Source: an uncultured Novosphingobium sp.
Lineage (GTDB): Bacteria; Pseudomonadota; Alphaproteobacteria; Sphingomonadales; Sphingomonadaceae
DNA length: 12,604 bases
Reading direction: 5' to 3'
Assembly: GCA_937996535.1 (NCBI GenBank)
Contig: CALKVF010000066.1
Span: 1 to 12,604 of the forward strand
Shown: positions 9,001-12,604 of the stretch, in pieces
Numbering within the stretch: position 1 is the stretch's first letter
Layout of the letters: every line of letters starts with the position of its first letter
Position numbers and translations under genes: made by a program
Notes under the pieces: generated by a model
Told to the model about the DNA's origin: nothing
The model's database searches: none
What the model saw: the letters and a program-made list of their open reading frames with translations, nothing else

Positions 9001-9236
9001 CGACGCGGGCCATTCGCGGCCTGCCGATCCAGTTCAACGTCAATATCCGCGCGCCATTCCAGAAGCTGATCTCGTCGTTCAAGTCGATGTACGATCCCGA
9101 TTATATCGTTGATCTGCGCACGCTTGGGCTGATTGGCCATGATGGAAAGGCGCCGCCCGGGCCGGCTCCCGCGAAGCCCGCTCAGCCCGGCAAAACCCCC
9201 ACCGTTCAGCCACCAGTCAGCAGGAACAGGCCATGA
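6039..9236 (+). CDS. ydbH: YdbH family AsmA-like intermembrane phospholipid transport protein
   Basis: The 1065-residue protein has a short basic cytoplasmic head (PPRRRRALR, 17-25), one membrane anchor (about 27-43) and a very long periplasmic part of repeated beta-strands. In E. coli, YdbH with TamB and YhdP is thought to form a lipid-conducting groove from inner to outer membrane. The C-terminal region resembles the YdbH/dicarboxylate-transport domain (GLFDGEIPIVFD, then a GGKLTSRAPGGNVSYVG-type strand pair). The identification rests mainly on the order with ynbE and ydbL genes downstream. Unusual points are four cysteines in two close pairs (C198/C229, C522/C545), a Pro/Ala-rich tail (about 1034-1065), and greater length than the roughly 880 residues recalled for E. 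coli YdbH. The start at 6039 was preferred because AAGG (6027-6030) is eight bases upstream; an ATG at 6033 is too close. The stop overlaps ynbE by four bases. Confidence 0.9.
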   Translation: MVEDPGELSENDKEASPPRRRRALRGLGWAATVLAALLALAWFNRAAIVDRIISGQLSSLGLPGKYRLESAGLGTQVLTDIVIGDPAHPDLTVERAEVTVVPTFGLPTVGRVKLVRPRLYGTLRQAKASFGSLDHLLFAKSEKPAGLPDMDLVLVDGRARLATDYGVIGIKAEGQGNLSDGFSGIVTAAAPQAVAGGCRIERASLYGTIKINAAHPQFAGPLRLGTLDCPGQGLNLGSSAVQVEARTTQAFDSVTGRLALRGGALKWNGLAAAALDGTADFSAAKGDLTARYRLGGKQVAAAYGSAGALELEGLLRGHDSFARFEGEGALTGQTLAPGRNLDAMLGRIAAGGKDSLAAPLAAQLRAALLREAGGSRLSANYLLRADRQGTSLTMPRAVVQGGSGAAVLALSRFQLRRANDGVLRLSGNVATGGAGLPQLSGRIEGRGDGSLGGRFTMAEYRAGGSRVALPSLVVTQLRGGEVGLSGWAELSGALPGGRVDRLRIPLDGNWSARRGLSLWRHCMALSYDRLVLSGLSLDAQRLSLCPGSRGAILRQDASGLHIAAGTRALALSGRIGGTALQLRSGPLGLAWPGALVARSVEAELGDPASPSRLRIADLRARLGSDITGTFAGTEARLAAVPLNVLDGAGQWRFSGGVLDLSGAALRVEDRQVDGRFRPLIARDGRLTLRDGQIDADVLLREPHSDRQVVRAVIRHDLARAAGHADLTFPGLVFDQKMQPDTLSALALGVVANARGTVTGTGRIDWTERGVTSSGAFSTDALDFAAAFGPTHGVKGRVEFSDLLGLVTRPDQRLKIASINPGIEVNDGEVSFQLEGNNTLAVNGARWPFVDGTLELLPTRMVFGAAEVRRYTLRLTGANAALFVQRLELGNLSASGLFDGEIPIVFDQDGGHVVGGKLTSRAPGGNVSYVGELTYKDLSPMANMAFQSLRSLDYKRMEIGLEGNLDGEILTRLRFDGVSQGSGAQRNIATRAIRGLPIQFNVNIRAPFQKLISSFKSMYDPDYIVDLRTLGLIGHDGKAPPGPAPAKPAQPGKTPTVQPPVSRNRP

Positions 9237-9502
9237 CGTCCCAGCAATTGACCAACCGCATCGCGGCTGCGACAACTCCGGTCATGAACCGGGGCGCATC
9301 TCGAAAACGGAAGGTTGTCCAGCGTTGTATGGCGCTGGGCGTGGTGGTGGGCAGCGCGCTGGCGCTTGGCGGGTGCATTTCGGTGAATGCCCCTGACAAG
9401 CCGATCGTCATCGAGCTGAACATCAACATCAAGCAGGAGGTCGTCTATCGGCTTGCGGCGGATGCCGGGACCACGATCGAAGACAATCCTGACATTTTTT
9501 AG
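9233..9502 (+). CDS. ynbE: YnbE family outer-membrane lipoprotein
   Basis: This 89-residue protein has a lipoprotein signal, with lipobox LGGC at 45-48 and C48 as the lipidated residue. The mature part is only about 42 residues: a short linker, the motif APDKPIVIELNINIKQEV, and a C-terminal DNPDIF. Both segments match the pattern of E. coli YnbE as I recall it (AP-K-PI followed by alternating strand residues, and an acidic end before a terminal F). YnbE is reported to partner with YdbH and to help link it to the outer membrane, with strand stacking proposed. The start at 9233 overlaps the ydbH stop (ATGA) and has AGGA-type bases upstream. It gives a long 17-residue extension before a second in-frame ATG at 9284, which would give a more usual signal peptide (lipobox Cys at 31). 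Confidence 0.9.
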   Translation: MTSQQLTNRIAAATTPVMNRGASRKRKVVQRCMALGVVVGSALALGGCISVNAPDKPIVIELNINIKQEVVYRLAADAGTTIEDNPDIF

Positions 9503-9528
9503 TGTGGCCTGATATTTTTGAGTGCTGG
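9490..9528 (+). repeat. Imperfect 20-base tandem repeat across the ynbE stop
   Basis: TGACATTTTTTAGTGTGG (9490-9507) is followed by a near copy, TGATATTTTTGAGTGCTGG (9510-9528), offset by 20 bases. The first copy encodes the last residues of YnbE (DIF) and its stop. The second copy lies in the gap to ydbL and ends in the GGAG of the ydbL ribosome-binding site. It looks like a local duplication. The T runs are not preceded by a hairpin, so this is not a terminator. Confidence 0.6.
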
Positions 9529-9536
9529 AGACTGCC

Positions 9537-9959
9537 ATGAAGTTCGTGACCGCAGACCGCTTTGCCCACCGTCCGCTCGCCCTTGGCGGCGGCGTGCTGG
9601 CGCTGGCCGTTCTGGCGCTTGCGGCGCCGGCTTCGGCGCAAAACCGCGATCCGGCCTATGCCGCCGCGCGCAGCGCCGGGCAGGTTGGCGAAAAGACCGA
9701 CGGCTATCTGGGCTTCCCCACCGCGCCGAGCGCCGAAGTGCGCAAGCTGGCCGATGACATCAACATCAAGCGCCGCGCCGTCTATGCCGACAAGGCCCCC
9801 GCCAAGAGCGCTACGGTCGAAGACTATGCCTTTACCGCAGGCTGCCTGGCGATTGCCCGCACGGTTCCGGGGGAAAAGTATCAGGCGCCCGATGGCAGCT
9901 GGCACACCCGCACGGGTGAACCGCCGCTGCGCGACAACCGCTGCCCGCCGGCCCCCTGA
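9537..9959 (+). CDS. ydbL: YdbL family (DUF1318) periplasmic protein
   Basis: The 140-residue protein has a Sec signal peptide with a basic/polar head, a hydrophobic core (about 14-30) and a likely cut after PASA (31-34). The mature part shows the DUF1318/YdbL pattern: GQVGEKTDGYLG (48-59), LADDINIKRRAVY (71-83), AG-LAIAR (101-108), PGEKYQAPDGSW (111-122). It ends in an extra tail with a second cysteine, so C103 and C136 could pair. The third gene of the ydbH-ynbE-ydbL set encodes a periplasmic protein whose exact job is unknown; it is expected to support the YdbH-YnbE bridge. GGAG (9527-9530) is six bases before the ATG at 9537, which decides this start over an in-frame GTG at 9522. The gap to ynbE is 34 bases. 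Confidence 0.9.
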   Translation: MKFVTADRFAHRPLALGGGVLALAVLALAAPASAQNRDPAYAAARSAGQVGEKTDGYLGFPTAPSAEVRKLADDINIKRRAVYADKAPAKSATVEDYAFTAGCLAIARTVPGEKYQAPDGSWHTRTGEPPLRDNRCPPAP

Positions 9960-10007
9960 CCCGGGCCGCGCTGCTGCGGCGCGTCATATCCTGCATTCTC
10001 GCGGGCG

Positions 10008-10021
10008 CTGACCGGCGTCAG
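10008..10021. other. Small stem-loop between ydbL and atpI
   Basis: CTGAC (10008-10012) pairs perfectly with GTCAG (10017-10021) around CGGC, and a bulged extension is possible. It lies 48 bases after the ydbL stop with no T run. It may mark the end of the ydbH-ynbE-ydbL transcript by a rho-type or processing mechanism, but this is weak. A second 5-base stem (9965-9980) lies just before it. Confidence 0.25.
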
Positions 10022-10054
10022 GCGCGCGGCGGCGGGTTGCAATTGTCCTAACGG

Positions 10055-10082
10055 TTGACTCAGGTGCCCGGGCTGCTAAGGG
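10055..10082 (+). promoter_or_regulatory. Candidate promoter of the atp (F0) operon
   Basis: TTGACTC (10055-10061), 13 bases, then GCTAAGGG (10075-10082) resembles the Caulobacter housekeeping sigma-factor pattern (TTGACGS, 10-14 bases, GCTANAWC) in its -35 half and the GCTA core. The last bases of the -10 do not match. It would give a leader of roughly 55 bases before atpI. Confidence 0.45.
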
Positions 10083-10143
10083 GTCGGCGCCCTCGGCGGG
10101 CGGCCGTTGCCCGTGCCGTGCATTCGTATTTTCGGAGCCTGGC

Positions 10144-10491
10144 ATGAACGACGAGCCTCCTGCACGAGAACCCATCGGTGAAGATGCGCGGATCGACGCG
10201 CTCGAAGCGCGGCTCAAGGCCGCACGAGAGCGGGAAGATCAGCGCAACAAGCCGGTCGGGGTTGCGGAAGCGGATGCGAACTATCGCATCGGCAGCCGGA
10301 TCCTGGCTGAACTGTTGGGGGGAATCGGTGGCGGCGCCTTTGTCGGCTGGGTTATTGACCAGCTGGTGGGGACCAAGCCCTGGGGTCTGTTGGTGGTGAT
10401 GATCCTCGGGATCGTTGCAGCCTTCAGGAACATCATCCGTATGGCATCGCAAAAGCCCCCCACGGGCGGCGATGCCGGCAAGACGAATTGA
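10144..10491 (+). CDS. atpI: ATP synthase accessory protein I (AtpI/AtpZ family)
   Basis: The 115-residue protein starts with a charged, helical N-terminal part (about 12-48) and continues with two membrane segments (about 54-74 and 79-97) and a short polar tail after FRNIIRM (94-100). AtpI is a non-essential helper of the F-type ATP synthase, implicated in c-ring assembly and sometimes Mg uptake. It is usually the first gene of the F0 operon, as here. GGAG (10134-10137) lies six bases before the ATG. The GTG start of atpB follows 13 bases after the stop. The identification rests on the two-helix pattern and the position directly upstream of atpB; the sequence itself is poorly conserved in this family. 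Confidence 0.9.
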   Translation: MNDEPPAREPIGEDARIDALEARLKAAREREDQRNKPVGVAEADANYRIGSRILAELLGGIGGGAFVGWVIDQLVGTKPWGLLVVMILGIVAAFRNIIRMASQKPPTGGDAGKTN

Positions 10492-10504
10492 AGAGGCAGG
10501 GCGC

Positions 10505-11293
10505 GTGGCAGCCGAACAGGCCAAAGTCGATCCGATGCACCAGTTCACGATCGAGCCGCTTTTCGGCACCGATCACTGGTCAATCGCCGGTTACAGCATT
10601 CCCTTCACCAATTCGGCGCTGTGGATGGCTATTTCCACCGTCGTCATGCTGGTTTTCGTCCTTGGCGGGATGAAGCGTCAGCTCGTCCCCGGACGCTGGC
10701 AGATGGCGGTCGAATCGATGACCGGGTTCATCGATAACCTGCTGGCTGCCAACATCGGCCCGGCCGGCAAGAAGTACGTGCCCTACGTCTTCTCGCTGTT
10801 CATGTTCATTCTGCTCGCCAACATGCTGGGGCTGCTGCCGCTGGCGCTGGTTGGCGTTCATCCCTTCACCTTTACCAGCCATTTCAGCGCCACCGCGGTG
10901 CTGGCCGTGATGACCTTCTCGATCGTGCTGATCGTTGGTTTCTGGCGCCATGGCTTCCACTTCTTCTCGCTGTTCGTGCCCCACGGCACGCCGGTGTGGC
11001 TGCTGTGGCTGATTCCGGTGATCGAGCTGGTTTCGTTTCTGGTCCGCCCGTTCAGCCTCGCGCTGCGACTGTTCGTGGCAATGATGGCCGGCCACCTTCT
11101 CCTGGAAGTGCTCTCCAGCTTCGTGATCTCGGGGTTCAACTCGGGCTCGGGCGTGGGCGGTATCGTCGGCGTGCTCAGCTTCGTCCTGATGGTCTCGATC
11201 TGCGCGCTGGAAATCCTCGTTGCGGGCATCCAGGCCTACGTTTTTGCGCTGTTGACGTCGCTGTACATCAACGACGCGGAAAACCTTCACTAA
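10505..11293 (+). CDS. atpB: ATP synthase F0 subunit a
   Basis: Subunit a forms the two proton half-channels beside the c-ring. The protein has 262 residues with six hydrophobic regions. The diagnostic helix SLALRLFVAMMAGH (184-197) contains the essential arginine R188, and GIQAYVF (241-247) is the conserved last-helix segment with Q243. The start is a GTG at 10505, giving MAAEQAKVDPMHQF. GAGG (10493-10496) is eight bases upstream, while the next in-frame ATG (10535) has no good ribosome-binding site. Longer in-frame extensions would overlap atpI and are not needed. Nothing in the channel residues looks altered, so it should be proton-coupled. Confidence 0.97.
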   Translation: MAAEQAKVDPMHQFTIEPLFGTDHWSIAGYSIPFTNSALWMAISTVVMLVFVLGGMKRQLVPGRWQMAVESMTGFIDNLLAANIGPAGKKYVPYVFSLFMFILLANMLGLLPLALVGVHPFTFTSHFSATAVLAVMTFSIVLIVGFWRHGFHFFSLFVPHGTPVWLLWLIPVIELVSFLVRPFSLALRLFVAMMAGHLLLEVLSSFVISGFNSGSGVGGIVGVLSFVLMVSICALEILVAGIQAYVFALLTSLYINDAENLH

Positions 11294-11336
11294 GCTTGCA
11301 ATTCTAACCAACAGATTTTTCAAAGGAGTTATGGAT
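11294..11336 (+). promoter_or_regulatory. AT-rich translation-initiation leader of atpE
   Basis: The 43 bases between atpB and atpE are AT-rich and seem unstructured, with a TTTTT tract (11316-11320) followed by AAGGAG (11323-11328). In E. coli a U-rich region before atpE boosts translation to supply the many c subunits per enzyme. This stretch looks like the same solution. The strong AAGGAG is eight bases from ATG 11337 and only two from ATG 11331. Confidence 0.55.
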
Positions 11337-11564
11337 ATGGACGCTCAGAGCGCAAAGATGATCGGTGCTGGTCTTGCTGCCATTGGCGCTGGCCTCGCTT
11401 CGCTGGGTGTGGGCAACGTGTTCGCCAAGTTCCTCGAAGGCGCGCTGCGTAACCCGGGTGCCGCTGACGGCCAGCAGGGCCGCCTGTTCATCGGCTTCGC
11501 CGCCGCCGAACTTCTGGGCCTGCTCTCGTTCGTGGTCGCGATGATCCTGGTGTTCGTCGCCTAA
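11337..11564 (+). CDS. atpE: ATP synthase F0 subunit c
   Basis: The 75-residue hairpin protein forms the rotating c-ring. Helix 1 carries the glycine-rich packing motif (IGAGLAAIGAGLASLGVG, 9-26). The polar loop has the conserved ALRNPGA segment (36-42), and helix 2 has FAAAELLGLL (54-63), with E58 as the proton-carrying carboxylate. No sodium-binding helix-1 pattern is evident, so proton coupling is expected. The ATG at 11337 is favoured by ribosome-binding-site spacing over the in-frame ATG at 11331, which would add MD. An AT-rich leader precedes it and a stable hairpin follows, both consistent with higher output of this subunit than of its neighbours. Confidence 0.96.
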   Translation: MDAQSAKMIGAGLAAIGAGLASLGVGNVFAKFLEGALRNPGAADGQQGRLFIGFAAAELLGLLSFVVAMILVFVA

Positions 11565-11592
11565 GCCAGACTGACTGAACGACCGGCCAAGT

Positions 11593-11616
11593 CCTGTCCC
11601 CGCAATCGGGGGCAGG
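11593..11616 (+). other. Stable hairpin between atpE and the b' gene
   Basis: Arms 11593-11602 and 11607-11616 form ten pairs (one G-U) around CAAT. It starts 29 bases after the atpE stop and has no T run, so full termination is unlikely. Hairpins here could protect the atpE 3' end from exonucleases or lower read-through to the b' gene. That would fit the need for many more c than b subunits, but this is inferred. Confidence 0.6.
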
Positions 11617-11644
11617 GCGGGCCGGGCAGACCCCGGACGCTCCG

Positions 11645-12136
11645 ATGCCTCAAATTTCGCAGCTCGCCGCGACCTATGCCAGCCAGATCTTCTGGCTGCT
11701 GGTGTTCTTCGGCTTCACTTTCATCGTCATCGGCCGGGGCATGGTCCCCAAGGTCATGGCGACCGTCGAAGCCCGCGACAATCAGATCGCTGGCGATCTC
11801 GCCGCCGCTGAAGCCGCCCGCAAGGCCGCTGATGCGGAGGAAGAGGCATGGCGCGTCCAGTCCAACGCCCAGCGCGCCCAGGCTCAGGCCCTGATCGCCA
11901 AGGCCAAGGCCGATGCGGCCAAGGCCAGCGAAAAGAGCCTTGCCAAGGCCAATGCCAAGCTCGATCTCCAGATCGGCGAAGCTGAAGCCCGCATTGCCGA
12001 TGCGCGCGCCGGTGCGCTTACCGAAATCGAAACCGTTGCCAGCGCCGCTGCGGCCGACATCGCCCAGCGTCTCGCCGGGCTCTCGGTCGACGCCAAGGCT
12101 GCCAAGGCCGCCGTCAAGGAGGCGCTCAATGGCTGA
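11645..12136 (+). CDS. atpF2: ATP synthase F0 subunit b'
   Basis: The 163-residue stator protein has one N-terminal membrane helix (about 13-30, IFWLLVFFGFTFIVIGRG) followed by GMVPKVMATVEARDNQI and a long Ala/Lys/Glu-rich helix that should form a coiled coil with subunit b. Photosynthetic bacteria, many alphaproteobacteria and chloroplasts carry b and b' as a heterodimer rather than two copies of b; this one has the b' N-terminal pattern. The ATG at 11645 has only a weak upstream ribosome-binding signal (GGAC region). The 3' end overlaps the next start by eight bases (ATGGCTGA). Some annotations call this gene atpG or atpX. Confidence 0.92.
   Translation: MPQISQLAATYASQIFWLLVFFGFTFIVIGRGMVPKVMATVEARDNQIAGDLAAAEAARKAADAEEEAWRVQSNAQRAQAQALIAKAKADAAKASEKSLAKANAKLDLQIGEAEARIADARAGALTEIETVASAAAADIAQRLAGLSVDAKAAKAAVKEALNG
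12116..12122 (+). promoter_or_regulatory. Ribosome-binding site for subunit b inside the b' gene
   Basis: AAGGAGG ends six bases before the ATG at 12129. This strong site, together with the eight-base overlap, sets the start of the b gene. Confidence 0.7.
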
Positions 12137-12604
12137 TCTCGCTCTGATCGCGCTGCTGTCGGAAGCTGCCGGCGAAGCCCATGAAGCGGCTGAACCGATG
12201 GCCTTTGGCTTTGTCACCCCGCCGATGTGGGTGGCGCTGTCGATGGCGACCCTGATCGCGGTCATGCTCTGGAAGAAGGTCCCCTCGGCGATCACTTCCG
12301 GGCTGGATGACAGCATCGCCCAGATCAAGCAGCAGCTCGACGAGGCCCGCACCCTGCGCGCCGAAGCCGAAGCCCTGCGCAAGGAATATGCCGACAAGAT
12401 CGCCAGCGCCGAAAAGGACGCTGCCGAAATGCTCGAGCACGCCCGCCATGAAGCGGAAACGATCGTGGCCAAGGCCGCGGCCGACACCAAGACCGTGATC
12501 GCCCGCCGCCAGAAGATGGCGCAGGACAAGATCGAAGCTGCCGAGCGCGGTGCGGTTGCCGAACTGCGCACCAAGGCGGCCGAAGCTGCTGCTGCTGCTG
12601 CGCG
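12129..12604 (+). CDS. atpF: ATP synthase F0 subunit b, N-terminal part (cut by window edge)
   Basis: About 158 residues are present and the 3' end runs past the window. The first 26 residues are polar and acidic. They are followed by one membrane helix (about 33-47, MWVALSMATLIAVML) and the KKVPSAITSGLDDSI motif typical of bacterial b subunits. The rest is a long charged helix (QLDEARTLRAEAEAL onward) that forms the peripheral stalk with b' and meets subunit delta at its end. The start overlaps the b' gene and has a strong ribosome-binding site. The segment ends in an alanine run encoded by a GCT repeat (12585-12599). Confidence 0.93.
   Translation, partial: MADLALIALLSEAAGEAHEAAEPMAFGFVTPPMWVALSMATLIAVMLWKKVPSAITSGLDDSIAQIKQQLDEARTLRAEAEALRKEYADKIASAEKDAAEMLEHARHEAETIVAKAAADTKTVIARRQKMAQDKIEAAERGAVAELRTKAAEAAAAAA

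Noticed and set aside
10415..10504. Upstream in-frame extension of atpB
   Set aside because: It overlaps atpI in another frame. The GTG at 10505 has a ribosome-binding site at proper distance and a normal subunit a N-terminus.
10580..11323. Minus-strand frame of 247 codons opposite atpB
   Set aside because: Composed mainly of Gln, Glu, His and Arg, the mirror of hydrophobic codons in a membrane protein. No start signal.
11561..12574. Minus-strand frame of 337 codons opposite b' and b
   Set aside because: Ser/Ala/Gly-rich antisense of two recognisable stator genes.
12585..12599. (GCT)5 trinucleotide repeat at the end of the b gene
   Set aside because: Encodes an alanine run in a coiled coil already rich in alanine. 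Too short to suggest phase variation, and in-frame changes would be harmless.

Overview
The window is a GC-rich chromosomal segment of an alphaproteobacterium, most likely a sphingomonad (Sphingomonadales). The basis is the protein sequences, the paired b' and b ATP synthase stator genes, the separate F0 operon (atpI-atpB-atpE-b'-b) and the YdbH/YnbE/YdbL set. The genus is inferred, because no 16S or marker search was possible. The content is mostly housekeeping. I saw no tRNA, rRNA, CRISPR array, insertion sequence, phage gene or obvious horizontal transfer, and no gene-free stretch longer than 300 bases.

Layout. (1) 1-689, minus: the 5' part of trpB, running off the left edge. (2) 690-1440: an AT-rich regulatory patch with several inverted repeats, then a plus-strand gene for a small secreted outer-membrane beta-barrel protein and its rho-independent terminator. 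(3) 1444-4485, minus: purB, then a LapA-domain membrane protein, pyrF and trpF. The last three are tightly packed. The barrel gene and its terminator separate trpF from trpB. (4) 4556-5993, minus: radC followed one base later by an NRDE/TANGO2-type gene. (5) 6039-9959, plus, divergent from radC: a complete ydbH-ynbE-ydbL operon. (6) 10144-12604, plus: atpI, atpB, atpE, b' and the first part of b, with a plausible alphaproteobacterial promoter upstream and RNA elements either side of atpE.

How the genes work together. trpF and trpB belong to tryptophan synthesis, while purB and pyrF belong to purine and pyrimidine synthesis. The LapA-like protein keeps the lapA-pyrF neighbourhood known from E. 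coli but lacks lapB. YdbH is an inner-membrane-anchored AsmA-like protein thought to form a groove that carries phospholipid across the periplasm. YnbE is its outer-membrane lipoprotein partner and YdbL is a periplasmic accessory protein. The atp genes encode the membrane sector of the F-type ATP synthase.

Nothing here looks like an undescribed system. The most unusual material is the lineage-specific form of the YdbH-YnbE-YdbL machine (two cysteine pairs, a proline-rich tail, and a 20-base tandem repeat at the ynbE stop), the operator-like repeats upstream of the barrel gene, and the break in the trp cluster.
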